Positions 42,949 through 51,316 of a stretch of 64,000 nucleotides of DNA are shown here, piece after piece. The translations under genes were made by a program, and so were the position numbers. Position 1 is the first letter of the stretch; each line of letters begins with the position of its first letter. Location of the stretch: assembly GCF_000518265.1 (NCBI RefSeq), contig NZ_KI912411.1, forward strand, positions 512,072 through 576,071, given 5' to 3'. The DNA is from Actinomadura oligospora ATCC 43269 (lineage in GTDB: Bacteria > Actinomycetota > Actinomycetes > Streptosporangiales > Streptosporangiaceae). Below the pieces are notes generated by a model. It made no database searches. It was given only the letters and a program-made list of their open reading frames with translations, and was not told the origin of the DNA.

Positions 42949-42989
42949 ACGTTCACAAGGCGGTTGTTCCGGCAGGACGGGCTAGGACG

Positions 42990-44507
42990 TCACTCGACGT
43001 CGACCCAGCCGTAGGTGCGTTCGACGGCCTTGCGCCAGCCCGCGTAGCCGGACTCGCGCTGCGCCTCGTCCCAGCGGGGGGACCAGCGCTTGTCCTCGTT
43101 CCAGTTCTGCCGCAGCTCGTCGGTCGAGTTCCAGAAGCCGACCGCCAGGCCCGCCGCGTACGCGGCGCCGAGCGCGGTGGTCTCGGCGACCACCGGACGC
43201 GACACCGGGACGCCGAGGATGTCGGCCTGCATCTGCATGCACAGCTCGTTCGCGGTGACGCCGCCGTCCACCTTCAGCACGTCCAGCGAGACCCCCGAGT
43301 CCTCCCGCATCGCCTCCACGACGTCGCGGGACTGGTAGCAGATCGCCTCCAGGGTCGCGCGGGCCAGGTGGGCGTTGGTGTTGAAACGGGACAGCCCGAC
43401 GATCGCGCCACGCGCGTCGCTGCGCCAGTACGGGGCGAACAGGCCGGAGAACGCGGGGACGAAGTAGACGCCGCCGTTGTCCTCGACCTGCGCGGCGAGC
43501 GCCTCGCTCTGCGCCGCGCCGGAGATGATGCCGAGCTGGTCGCGCAGCCACTGGACGGCCGATCCGGTGACCGCGATCGAGCCCTCCAGCGCGTACACCG
43601 GCGCGGCGTCGCCGAGCTTGTAGCAGACGGTGGTGAGCATGCCCGCCTTGGAGCGGACGAGTTCCTGGCCGGTGTTGAGGAGGAGGAAGTTGCCGGTGCC
43701 GTAGGTGTTCTTGGCCTCGCCCGGGGAGAAGCAGACCTGCCCGACGGTGGCGGCCTGCTGGTCGCCGAGGTCGCCGGTCAGCGGCACCGCGCCGCCGAGC
43801 GGGCCGTCCGGGCGGGTCGTGCCGTAGGGGTCGGGCGCCGACGACGGCCGGATCTCGGGGAGCATCGCGCGCGGGACGCCGAAGAACGACAGGAGCTGGT
43901 CGTCCCAGTCGAGGGTCTCCAGGTCCATCAGCATCGTGCGGCTGGCGTTGGTGGGGTCGGTGACGTGCACGCCGCCGTCGGTGCCGCCGGTGAGGTTCCA
44001 CAGCAGCCAGGTGTCGATGTTGCCGAAGACGGCCTCGCCGTTCTCGGCGGCCTCGCGGACGCCGTCGACGTTCTCCAGGATCCACTGGATCTTGCCGCCG
44101 GAGAAGTAGGTGGCGGGCGGCAGCCCGGCGCGGTGCCGGATCGTCTCGCCGCGCCCGTCGCGCTCCAGGGCGGAGGCGATGCGGTCGGTGCGGGTGTCCT
44201 GCCAGACGATCGCGTTGTAGTAGGGACGGCCCGTCCGCCGGTTCCACACCACGGTCGTCTCGCGCTGGTTGGTGATGCCGAGCGCGGCGAGGTCGGTGTG
44301 GGACAGGTTCGCCCGGTTGAGGGTGGACTGGATGACGGCGCGGGTGCGCTCCCAGATCTCGGTCGGGTCGTGCTCGACCCAGCCCGCCCGGGGCAGGATC
44401 TGCTCGTGCTCGAGCTGGTGGCGGGCTATCTCGTTGCCGCCATGGTCGAAGATCATGAAGCGGGTGCTCGTGGTGCCCTGGTCCAGGGCTCCGACGAAGT
44501 CGGCCAT
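42990..44507 (-). CDS. glpK: Glycerol kinase
   Basis: GlpK phosphorylates glycerol to sn-glycerol 3-phosphate. The 505-residue FGGY kinase is full length, with GALDQGTTSTRFMIFD at the N-terminus, NQRETTVVW, the FGGY signature regions YGTGNFLLLNTG and DGGVTANELCMQMQADILGVPV. ATG 44507 is used; a GTG two codons earlier is possible, and AGGAG lies upstream. It follows glpF on the same strand by 43 bp, so uptake and trapping are co-expressed. No glycerol-3-phosphate dehydrogenase gene is in view. Confidence 0.97.
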   Translation of the reverse strand: MADFVGALDQGTTSTRFMIFDHGGNEIARHQLEHEQILPRAGWVEHDPTEIWERTRAVIQSTLNRANLSHTDLAALGITNQRETTVVWNRRTGRPYYNAIVWQDTRTDRIASALERDGRGETIRHRAGLPPATYFSGGKIQWILENVDGVREAAENGEAVFGNIDTWLLWNLTGGTDGGVHVTDPTNASRTMLMDLETLDWDDQLLSFFGVPRAMLPEIRPSSAPDPYGTTRPDGPLGGAVPLTGDLGDQQAATVGQVCFSPGEAKNTYGTGNFLLLNTGQELVRSKAGMLTTVCYKLGDAAPVYALEGSIAVTGSAVQWLRDQLGIISGAAQSEALAAQVEDNGGVYFVPAFSGLFAPYWRSDARGAIVGLSRFNTNAHLARATLEAICYQSRDVVEAMREDSGVSLDVLKVDGGVTANELCMQMQADILGVPVSRPVVAETTALGAAYAAGLAVGFWNSTDELRQNWNEDKRWSPRWDEAQRESGYAGWRKAVERTYGWVDVE

Positions 44508-44550
44508 CGGCACTGCTCTCCTCGCTGGTCGGGGTGGGGGCGGACGGCGG

Positions 44551-45399
44551 TCAGGCCTTGCTCGGCACGTCGTACTGCGGTTCCGGGTGCTCGCCGGGGC
44601 CCTCGGCCTCGTCGGGCCCGGGGAGGTGGTTCCCGATCAATACCAGGTAGAGGCCCGCGCCGACGACCCCGCCGATCAGCGGGCCGACGATCGGCACCCA
44701 GAAGTACAGGTCGTGGTTCTGGTCGCGCCACGCTCCTCCGTAGCCGGTGATGTACTCGGCCAGGCGCGGGCCGAAGTCGCGGGCGGGGTTGATGGCGTAC
44801 CCGGCGTCGGTGCCCCAGGCCATGCCGATCGCGACGACGAGCAGGCCGATGATGACGGGCGCGAGGTTGGCGAGCGGCGGCTGGTTCTTCAGGTCGGTGA
44901 GGGCGAGGACGAGGAACAGCAGGATCGCGGTGCCGATGATCTGGTCGCGGAGCGCGCCCCAGGTGCTCACCGGGAGCGTTCCATTGCCGGGCAGCGTGGA
45001 GAACACGCCCTGGGTCTTGACGGTGTGGCCGGGATCGGCCTTGGCCAGCACCTCGGTGTAGTTCCACCGGACGATCAGCGCGGCCACGAACGCCCCGGCG
45101 ACCTGGGCGGCCGCGTACGGGACGACCTTGCGCCAGGAGAAGCCCTTGAACACCGCGAGGGCGAGGGTGACGGCCGGGTTGAGGTGTCCGCCGCTGATGG
45201 TCGCGGACGCGTACACGCCGAGGGTGACGCCGAGGCCCCAGGCCCAGGCGATGCTGTCGTGGTTCCCGATCCCTCCCGCGACGACCTGGGCCACCACGCC
45301 GACGCCGAACAGGATGAGGATCAGGGTTCCGGCGAACTCGGCGGCCATCTCTCGGCCCAGCCCGGTCAGCCGGAAGGACGTTCTCAGTCGTTCCGCCAT
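44551..45399 (-). CDS. glpF: Glycerol uptake facilitator (aquaglyceroporin)
   Basis: A 282-residue MIP-family channel with six membrane helices and both NPA half-helices: HLNPAVTLA (Asn74) and AINPARDFGPR (Asn204). The Asp after the second NPAR is typical of glycerol-conducting members. The C-terminal tail (HLPGPDEAEGPGEHPEPQYDVPSKA, last part after residue 258) is hydrophilic. AGGAGGAG precedes the ATG. Its promoter is visible at 45446-45474. Confidence 0.96.
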   Translation of the reverse strand: MAERLRTSFRLTGLGREMAAEFAGTLILILFGVGVVAQVVAGGIGNHDSIAWAWGLGVTLGVYASATISGGHLNPAVTLALAVFKGFSWRKVVPYAAAQVAGAFVAALIVRWNYTEVLAKADPGHTVKTQGVFSTLPGNGTLPVSTWGALRDQIIGTAILLFLVLALTDLKNQPPLANLAPVIIGLLVVAIGMAWGTDAGYAINPARDFGPRLAEYITGYGGAWRDQNHDLYFWVPIVGPLIGGVVGAGLYLVLIGNHLPGPDEAEGPGEHPEPQYDVPSKA

Positions 45400-45445
45400 G
45401 GTCTCCTCCTCAGGGGCGGTGTGACGTGAGACACAACTGCCGCGA

Positions 45446-45474
45446 AGGTAAGTTCGGCGGGCGAAAACGGTCAA
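45446..45474 (-). promoter_or_regulatory. Promoter of glpF-glpK
   Basis: TTGACC (45474-45469), seventeen bases, TTACCT (45451-45446) on the minus strand, about 45 bp before the glpF start. I see no clear IclR/GlpR palindrome beside it. Confidence 0.6.
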
Positions 45475-45769
45475 GCCCTATCCCCCGAGCCGGATCGGGT
45501 ATATGGGCGGCGTTGGCCGACCGTGTTCCGCCGGGCATGAGGGCCGTCGCGGCGATCACGTGCGGGACGGCCGAGGACGTGCCCCGTCCCTGACGTCCCC
45601 CCGGGAAGGTGCTGCTGTGGCCTGCGGTGGCCGTGTGGGGCGTTGTGGCGGCCGGTGCGGCGCGGACACAGGTCCGCGCGAATCAGGGGCTCCACGGAGA
45701 CTGATCGGCTCTCAGAAAGCGCGTCAGCGGCGGCTGGGCGCGACCGGCGCGGCGTTCGGGAGGCGGGCG
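45475..45769. other. Non-coding gap between glpF and the TPP-enzyme gene
   Basis: About 295 bp (370 bp with the glpF leader) without a supportable gene on either strand; the open frames crossing it are antisense or downstream shadows with no family features. It contains the hairpin at 45660-45679 and nothing else I can assign. Confidence 0.6.
45660..45679 (-). terminator. Hairpin downstream of the TPP-enzyme gene
   Basis: Perfect 8-bp stem (GCGCGGAC with GTCCGCGC) and a four-base loop, 90 bp after the stop. A possible terminator. Confidence 0.45.
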
Positions 45770-47452
45770 TCAGCGGGGGCGGAAGGCCTCCGCCAGCCAC
45801 CAGGACGGGTGGTCGGAGGTGACCTTCGCCTGGACCACCATCGGACGGTCGCGGGGCCCGGACAGCCAGTCCCGCACCGGTTCGAGGTCCTCCACCCGCC
45901 GGACGGCCAGCGCCTCGCAGCCGTAGGCGCGGGCGACCCCCGCGAGGTCGGCGGGCGGGAACGTGACCGTGTCCAGGGGGTGCCCGTGCGGGCCGAAGTG
46001 GTGCACCTCCGCGCCGTACGCCTCGTCGTCGTAGACCACGACGAGCAGGCCGAGGCCGAGCCGGGCGGCGGTGTCCAGCTCGACCGCCGACATCATCGCG
46101 CCGCCGTCGCCGAGCGCCGCGACCGTCAGCCGGTCCGGCCGGGCGAGCGCCGCGCCGACCGCCGTCGCGAGGCCGAGGCCGATCGCCTGGAACCCCTGCG
46201 TGAAGACCAGGCCGTCCACGTCGGGGACGTCGAGGTACATCGTGGGGTACCCCATGAAGTTGCCCGAGTCGACGGCGACGGTGCGCTCGGCGGGCAGCAG
46301 GTCGTCCAGGGCGACGCTGAGGGTGCGCGGGTCGATCCGGACGCCGTCCGAGCGGTCCTTGAACGGCAGGTCGCGCCAGCGGCCCTCGGCGGCGACGCGT
46401 CCGGCGACCGCGCGGGTGCGGTAGCCGCGGATCCGGTGGCCGCGCCGGGCGAGCTCGGCGTCCGCGGCGAGCGCGGTCTCGGCGGCGTCGCCGATGAGGC
46501 TGAGGTCCACCGGGCGGTGCGCGCCGAGCGCCTCGGCCTCCACGTCGACCTGGACGAGCCGGGCGCCCTCCCCCACCAGGTCGCCGTGCCGCAGCGTCCA
46601 GTCGTTGAGCGCGCAGCCCCAGCCGACCAGCAGGTCCGCGCGGCGGATCAGCTCCGCGGCGACCGGGGTGGCGAACCCGCCGCTGACGTCCAGGTCGAAG
46701 GCGTCGCCCCGGAACAGGCCGCGCGCGACCGCCGAGGTGGCCAGCAGCGCGCCGCAGCGTCCGGCGAGCGTGCGGAGCGGGACGCCCGCGCCGGACAGCC
46801 GGGCGCCGCGTCCGGCGAGGAACACCGGGCGCTCGGCCGAGGCGAGCGCGTCGGCCAGCCGGGCGAGCGCGGCGGGCGGCGGCACCGCGAGCGGCGGGAC
46901 GGCGGGCTGCCAGGCCGTCCCCGTCGCGTGCGGGGCCTGCGGGACGCACTCGTCCGGCCCGTCGTAGGGCGCGGCCTGGACGTCCAGCGGCAGGCCGAGC
47001 ACCACGGTCCGGCGGGCGGCGACGGCCGTCCGGCAGGCGCGGGCCAGGTCCGACAGCGCCGTCTCCGGCGAGTGGATCCGCTCCGGGACGGCCCCGACCG
47101 CCCGCGCCAGCGCCCCCTGGTCGATCCGGAAGTTGGACCGCACCGCCGACGCGGCGACCTCGCCGGTCAGCACCAGCAGGGGCGTGCGGCTCTTGGCGGC
47201 CTCGGCGATGCCGGTGAGCGCGTTGGTGAGGCCCGGCCCCTGGTGGACGCTGAGCACGCCGAGCCCGCCGCCGGCCCGCGCGTAGGCGTCCGCCATCGTC
47301 GCCGCGCCGCCCTCGTGCCGGGCCGCGACGAACCGGACGCCGCCCTCGACCAGCGCGTTCGTCACCTCGGAGTTGCCGCTGCCGACGACCCCGAACACCG
47401 TCTGCGGGCCGAGCCGGGCCAGCGCCCGCCCGACCGCCCGGGCGACGTTCAC
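45770..47452 (-). CDS. Thiamine-diphosphate-dependent enzyme, acetolactate-synthase-like
   Basis: A 560-residue ThDP enzyme with the three-domain decarboxylase/ALS plan. The Glu activating the cofactor is in ARHEGGAATMADAYARAGG (about residues 43-61), followed by GVLSVHQGPGLTNALTG. The ThDP/Mg site is LGDGGAMMSAVELDTAARLGLGLLVVVYDDEAYG, where the motif's closing Asn is Asp. It is not biosynthetic ilvB: no ilvN/ilvC follows and its partner is a cyclase-family gene, whose stop overlaps this GTG start (GTGA). It could decarboxylate or ligate a 2-oxo acid made by that partner. Substrate unknown. Confidence 0.9.
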   Translation of the reverse strand: MNVARAVGRALARLGPQTVFGVVGSGNSEVTNALVEGGVRFVAARHEGGAATMADAYARAGGGLGVLSVHQGPGLTNALTGIAEAAKSRTPLLVLTGEVAASAVRSNFRIDQGALARAVGAVPERIHSPETALSDLARACRTAVAARRTVVLGLPLDVQAAPYDGPDECVPQAPHATGTAWQPAVPPLAVPPPAALARLADALASAERPVFLAGRGARLSGAGVPLRTLAGRCGALLATSAVARGLFRGDAFDLDVSGGFATPVAAELIRRADLLVGWGCALNDWTLRHGDLVGEGARLVQVDVEAEALGAHRPVDLSLIGDAAETALAADAELARRGHRIRGYRTRAVAGRVAAEGRWRDLPFKDRSDGVRIDPRTLSVALDDLLPAERTVAVDSGNFMGYPTMYLDVPDVDGLVFTQGFQAIGLGLATAVGAALARPDRLTVAALGDGGAMMSAVELDTAARLGLGLLVVVYDDEAYGAEVHHFGPHGHPLDTVTFPPADLAGVARAYGCEALAVRRVEDLEPVRDWLSGPRDRPMVVQAKVTSDHPSWWLAEAFRPR

Positions 47453-48261
47453 CGGTCGACCAGCGCGAGGACCCGGCAGGGGCTTCCGGAGCCGCCGACG
47501 ATGGGCAGCGGCGCGGCGACGAGCACCGCGCCGCGCGCCGGGAGGCGGTCCAGGTTCCGGAGCTGGGTGAGGCCGTACTTGCCCGCCCCGAGGAAGTGCG
47601 AGTGGCAGGGGAACGGCGGGTCGAAGCCGTGCGCCGCGCCCGCGTCCGTGCCGACGGTCTCGACGCCGATGCCGAGGATCGGGGTCTCCTCGGCGAGCCA
47701 GCGGGCGCATCCGGTGGAGATGCCCGGCCAGACGCCGCCGTTGAGGAACGCGCCCGCGTCGTCGGAGCGCGCGTCCCAGCCCGTCCGGTAGAGGAGCCAG
47801 CCGCCGTCCGGCAGCGGCCCGTGCCGCTTCTCCCACTCCCGGACGTGGTCGCTCTCCAGCAGGAAGCCCGGGTCGTCGGCGGCGTGCCCGGACGCGTCGA
47901 GCACGACGGCGGGCGCGACCAGGCGGCTCGGCGCGACCTGCGAGACGTCCTCGCCGCCGCGTCCGGTCGCCCAGTGGACGGGCGCGTCGAAGTGCGTCCC
48001 GACGTGCTCGCCGGTGACGATGTCGTTCCAGTACCAGGCCGGTCCGCGCTCGTCGTAGCGGCTGATCTCGCGCAGCGAGAAGGGGACGGTGTTCGCGAAC
48101 GGCTCGGGCAGCTGGAGGATCGGCGTCCGCTCGGTCAGGGGCGCGGTCAGGTCGACCACCTCGAGCGAGCCGGCCGCGACGGCGGCGGCCACGGCTCCGG
48201 CTGAGAACGCGGACTCGGTCACGGCGGCCTCCTCGATCCCCGGGATGTGCGCGACGCTCAC
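47449..48261 (-). CDS. Cyclase family protein (kynurenine-formamidase-like metal hydrolase)
   Basis: A 270-residue PF04199 protein with the metal-binding motif GEHVGTHFDAPVHW (His86, His90, Asp92, His96) and later HSHFLGAGKYGLTQL. Family members hydrolyse N-formylkynurenine, isatin or cyclic amides. It is the first gene of a two-gene run with the ThDP enzyme. The GTG start has GGGGAGA just upstream. No tryptophan-pathway gene is near, so kynurenine formamidase is only one option. Confidence 0.9.
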   Translation of the reverse strand: MSVAHIPGIEEAAVTESAFSAGAVAAAVAAGSLEVVDLTAPLTERTPILQLPEPFANTVPFSLREISRYDERGPAWYWNDIVTGEHVGTHFDAPVHWATGRGGEDVSQVAPSRLVAPAVVLDASGHAADDPGFLLESDHVREWEKRHGPLPDGGWLLYRTGWDARSDDAGAFLNGGVWPGISTGCARWLAEETPILGIGVETVGTDAGAAHGFDPPFPCHSHFLGAGKYGLTQLRNLDRLPARGAVLVAAPLPIVGGSGSPCRVLALVDR

Positions 48262-48297
48262 GTCTCCCCGAACGTAACCGGACCGCTGCGCCTTGAA

Positions 48298-48307
48298 AAG
48301 GATCCTT
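48298..48307. promoter_or_regulatory. Palindrome upstream of the cyclase gene
   Basis: AAGGATCCTT, a perfect 10-bp palindrome in A/T-richer sequence, 37 bp before the GTG; a possible operator or half of a larger site. Confidence 0.35.
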
Positions 48308-48319
48308 CCCGGCCCGGCG

Positions 48320-48363
48320 GGTTCACCCCACGTGACGGCCGAGGTTCACCCCACGTGACGGCC
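48320..48363. repeat. Tandem 23-bp duplication at the MarR stop codon
   Basis: GGTTCACCCCACGTGACGGC occurs at 48320 and again at 48343. The second copy encodes the last residues and stop of the MarR gene, so the first copy is a downstream duplicate of its 3' end. Confidence 0.8.
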
Positions 48364-48909
48364 CAGGCTGCCCTCCAGGAGCGCCAGCAGCTCCGCCAGC
48401 GCGGACGCCAGCTCGGCGTTCCGCTCCGCGCCGAGGCCGTCCAGCAAGGACGCCTCATAGGCGACCTGCTCGGACAGCAGCCGGTCCAGCAGCGCCCGGC
48501 CGTCCTCGGTCAGGGACACGTGCTGGACGCGCCGGTCGCGGTCGTCGGCGCGGCGCTCGACCAGGCCGCGTTCGGTCAGCGCGCGCAACCGCTTGGTGAC
48601 CGCCGCGCCGGACGCGAACGTCTCGCGCGCGAGACGTCCCGGGGTCACGTCCGGGCCGAGCCGGTACAGCGCGGTGAGCGTGTCGTATTCGGGACGGGCC
48701 AGCCCGGCCCGGCCGAGCGGGGTGTCGGTGGCGTGCTGGAGCAGCGCCGCGCACCGGGTCACCCGCCCGATCACGGCCATCGGCGTGGTGTCCAGGTCGG
48801 GCCGCAACTCCCGCCACTGCCGCAGCACCTCGGTCACCGCGTCCCGCGTGGGCGGACGTCCGGCCGTGTCCCCTGCGTGCTCTTGGCGCTCTGCGTGCTC
48901 AGCGGTCAT
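48346..48909 (-). CDS. MarR family transcriptional regulator
   Basis: A 187-residue MarR protein with a winged helix at about 75-140 (VTPGRLARETFASGAAVTKRLRALTERGLVERRADDRDRRVQHVSLTEDG). The ATG overlaps the FUSC stop by one base (TGATG), so the two genes are translated together. It probably represses the pair through the palindrome at 50289-50311, giving a self-regulated efflux unit. The ligand would be a substrate of the FUSC protein. Confidence 0.92.
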   Translation of the reverse strand: MTAEHAERQEHAGDTAGRPPTRDAVTEVLRQWRELRPDLDTTPMAVIGRVTRCAALLQHATDTPLGRAGLARPEYDTLTALYRLGPDVTPGRLARETFASGAAVTKRLRALTERGLVERRADDRDRRVQHVSLTEDGRALLDRLLSEQVAYEASLLDGLGAERNAELASALAELLALLEGSLGRHVG

Positions 48910-50285
48910 CAGGCGGCCTCTCGGTCGGCGCGGGTGGTGGCGGCGAGGGTGGCCAGGGCCCGGCGCCCGGCGCGTTCGGCCCGCTCGACGCGCTCGGCGG
49001 GGAGGGCGCGCTGCCACCACTCGCCCTCGGCGACGGCCACGGCGTCGCGCAGGTCGGCGAGGGCTGCGGTGACACGGTCGCGGAGCGCCGCAGCCGTCCC
49101 GGGCGCCACGCCGGTCAGGGCGTGCGTCTCGGCGACGGCGGCACCCAGCCGGTCCAGCGCGCCGTCGACGCGCGCGGACGCGCGCCGGTTGGTGATCAGG
49201 ACGCAGCCGAGCAACCCGACCGCCGCGCCCACGCACGTGTCGAGCCACCGGTCGCCGACCAGCTCGCCCGCGGGCCGGTACCCGGCGAACTCCACCATCG
49301 TCAGGGCCATCGGCGTCACGAACACCGAGCCCAGCCAGTAGTTGCGGGACATCGTCGCCTCCGCGGCGAACTGCGTGGCGAGCGCGACGAGGACCAGCGC
49401 GAGCGGGCCGATCCCGATCATCGGCAGCAGCGCGGTGAACAGCGCGAGGCCGAGCAGGTTCCCGAGCACCCGCTGGAGGGCGCGCCGCCAGGTCAGCACC
49501 AGGTTCGCCTGGAAGATCGCGGCGGCGGTGACGACCGCCCAGTAGGGACGTCCGACGCCGAGCAGCATCGTCAGCCAGCCCGCGGCCGCCGCGCTCACGC
49601 CGACGCGGGTGGCGACGGGCAGCAGCGGCGAGCCCCAGCGCAGCTCGGCCAGGACGGCCCGCGTCCCGGGCTCGCGGTCCCCCGTCCACACCCTCAGGGC
49701 CGCCGGGAGGGAGCGTGGCCCGTCCTCGCGGACGAGGGCGGGGGCCATGCACACCAGCCAGGAGATCACCGCCCCGGCGAGGCCCAGCAGGACGTGGACG
49801 GGCACGTCCGCGAGCCTCTGCGGGACGAACGCGCAGCTCGAGGCGACGAAGGTGAAGATCACGTTGCCGGGCGGGCCGAACCGGGCGGCGTCGCCCGCCA
49901 GCTTGTGCCCTGCGGCGAGCAGGGCGGCGACCGCGACGCGGACCGCCACGTCCTCGGTCAGCGCGGCGGTGCAGAGCGCGACCGCGAGGCTCACCAGCAT
50001 GACCAGCGCGACCCGGGCGAGCGTGCGGGCGCGGGCGGCGTAGGGGCGGTCGTGCGCGTAGAGCGCGACGAGCGAGCCCGCCGAGGTGTAGAGCGCGAGG
50101 TCGAGGCGGCCGAGCGCGAGCAGCGTCAGGTTCGGGATCGCCGACGCGACGACCGCGCTCGTCGCCGCCCGGTGCCAGGTGTCCGAGCGCCGGCCGAGCC
50201 TCAGCACGCCGCTCACCGGCAGCGGGCGCACCGGCGGCCCCTGCCTCGGCCTCGTTCCGGCCCCTTCCGCCACGTTCCCCCTCAC
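48909..50285 (-). CDS. FUSC family membrane protein (aromatic-acid exporter-like)
   Basis: A 458-residue protein with two blocks of membrane helices (about 40-180 and 225-350) and a cytoplasmic C-terminal helical part, the FUSC/YccS/AaeB-like plan. Visible cores include LTLLALGRLDLALYTSAGSLVALYAHDRP and TMLLGVGRPYWAVVTAAAIFQANLVLTWRRALQRVLGNLLG. The family exports fusaric acid and other aromatic acids. GTG 50285 is used; GTG 50273 with AGGGGG upstream is an equal alternative. Translationally coupled to the MarR gene. Confidence 0.9.
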   Translation of the reverse strand: MRGNVAEGAGTRPRQGPPVRPLPVSGVLRLGRRSDTWHRAATSAVVASAIPNLTLLALGRLDLALYTSAGSLVALYAHDRPYAARARTLARVALVMLVSLAVALCTAALTEDVAVRVAVAALLAAGHKLAGDAARFGPPGNVIFTFVASSCAFVPQRLADVPVHVLLGLAGAVISWLVCMAPALVREDGPRSLPAALRVWTGDREPGTRAVLAELRWGSPLLPVATRVGVSAAAAGWLTMLLGVGRPYWAVVTAAAIFQANLVLTWRRALQRVLGNLLGLALFTALLPMIGIGPLALVLVALATQFAAEATMSRNYWLGSVFVTPMALTMVEFAGYRPAGELVGDRWLDTCVGAAVGLLGCVLITNRRASARVDGALDRLGAAVAETHALTGVAPGTAAALRDRVTAALADLRDAVAVAEGEWWQRALPAERVERAERAGRRALATLAATTRADREAA

Positions 50286-50288
50286 ATC

Positions 50289-50311
50289 TTTACAAGTATT
50301 TCACTTGTAAA
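50289..50311. promoter_or_regulatory. MarR-type operator upstream of the FUSC-marR pair
   Basis: TTTACAAGT and ACTTGTAAA, perfect 9-bp arms around five bases, directly abutting the FUSC start in an A/T-rich patch. It also lies about 35 bp upstream of the iron box of the divergent siderophore gene. Confidence 0.75.
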
Positions 50312-50344
50312 ATATCAGACAGAACGGGATGCTGTCGACAAGGG

Positions 50345-50363
50345 GTGGATTAGGCTTACCTAA
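50345..50363. promoter_or_regulatory. DtxR/IdeR/DmdR-type iron box
   Basis: The core TTAGGCTTACCTAA (50350-50363) matches the actinobacterial iron-box consensus TTAGGTTAGGCTAACCTAA well over its right 17 bases. It lies 26 bp before the siderophore-interacting protein start, so repression by Fe(II)-loaded DtxR-type protein is expected. Confidence 0.85.
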
Positions 50364-50389
50364 GAAGACACGAGAACAGCGGAGGGCGC

Positions 50390-51256
50390 ATGGCAACCGA
50401 ACCAAGGACGGCGGAGCGCGAGCGCAGGGGCGGCCGGAAGACGCATCGCGGCGTCGTGCTGCGCACCGAGCGGCTCACCCCGCACATGGTCCGGGTCGTC
50501 CTCGGCGGGGACGGGCTGGCGGAGTTCGAGGCGGGCGAGTACACCGACCACTACGTGAAACTGATGTTCGGACGGCCCGGCGTGGCCTACCCCGAGCCGT
50601 TCGATCTGGAGCGGATCCGGGCCGAGTTCCCCCGCGACCAGTGGCCGACCACGCGCACCTACACGGTCCGCTCCTGGGACGCCGAGACCCGCGAGCTGGC
50701 CATCGACTTCGTGATCCACGGCGAGGAGGGCCTCGCCGGACCGTGGGCGGACGCGGCCGCGCCGGGCGACGAGATCTCCTTCATGGGCCCCGGTGGCAAG
50801 TACGCGCCGGCCGCCGACGCCGACTGGCACCTGTTCGCCGGAGACGAGAGCTCCCTGCCCGCGATCGCGGCGGCGCTGGAGCGCGTCCCGTCCGGCGTGC
50901 GCGCCTTCGCCTTCGTCGAGGTCCCGGACACCTCCGAGGAGCAGGAGCTGTCCACCCCGGCCGACGCGAAGATCGTCTGGCTGCACCGCGGCGACCGCCC
51001 GGTCGGCGCGGCCCTGGTCGAGGCCGTCCGCGAGCTGGACCTCCCGGACGGCCGCGTCCAGGCGTTCGTGCACGGCGAGGCCGGGTTCGTCAAGGAGCTG
51101 CGGCGCTACCTGCGGGTCGAGCGGACGCTCCCGATGGATCTGATGTCGATCTCCGGCTACTGGCGCGTCGGCCGCGACGAGGACGGCTGGCAGGCCGGCA
51201 AGCGCGTCTGGAACCAGCAGGTCGAGCAGGAGGAGGAGCGGGCCCTCTCCTCCTGA
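50390..51256 (+). CDS. Siderophore-interacting protein (ferric-siderophore reductase)
   Basis: A 288-residue SIP/ViuB-type flavoprotein that reduces Fe(III)-siderophores in the cytoplasm. The FAD-binding motif RTYTVRSW (89-96) is intact, followed by HGEEGLAGPWADAAAPGD and the NAD(P)H-side region HLFAGDESSLPAIAAALE and VHGEAGFVKELRRYL. GGAGGG lies before the ATG. The iron box upstream is direct evidence of iron regulation. No siderophore synthetase or ABC uptake gene is adjacent. Confidence 0.95.
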   Translation: MATEPRTAERERRGGRKTHRGVVLRTERLTPHMVRVVLGGDGLAEFEAGEYTDHYVKLMFGRPGVAYPEPFDLERIRAEFPRDQWPTTRTYTVRSWDAETRELAIDFVIHGEEGLAGPWADAAAPGDEISFMGPGGKYAPAADADWHLFAGDESSLPAIAAALERVPSGVRAFAFVEVPDTSEEQELSTPADAKIVWLHRGDRPVGAALVEAVRELDLPDGRVQAFVHGEAGFVKELRRYLRVERTLPMDLMSISGYWRVGRDEDGWQAGKRVWNQQVEQEEERALSS

Positions 51257-51293
51257 CCCCACCCTCCGTCCTCAGAACCTCGGCCTCCCCAAC

Positions 51294-51316
51294 CCCCGGC
51301 CTCCCGGCGGCCGGGG
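51294..51316. terminator. Hairpin between convergent SIP and AarF genes
   Basis: CCCCGGCC and GGCCGGGG pair around seven bases, ending directly at the AarF-type stop. Confidence 0.5.

Noticed and set aside
45475..45769. Hidden small gene between glpF and the ThDP enzyme
   Set aside because: Open frames exist on both strands but have no start signals, family features or sensible composition; best left as non-coding.
45770..47452. Annotation as ilvB (biosynthetic acetolactate synthase)
   Set aside because: No regulatory subunit or ilvC follows, the ThDP motif differs, and it is coupled to a cyclase-family gene.
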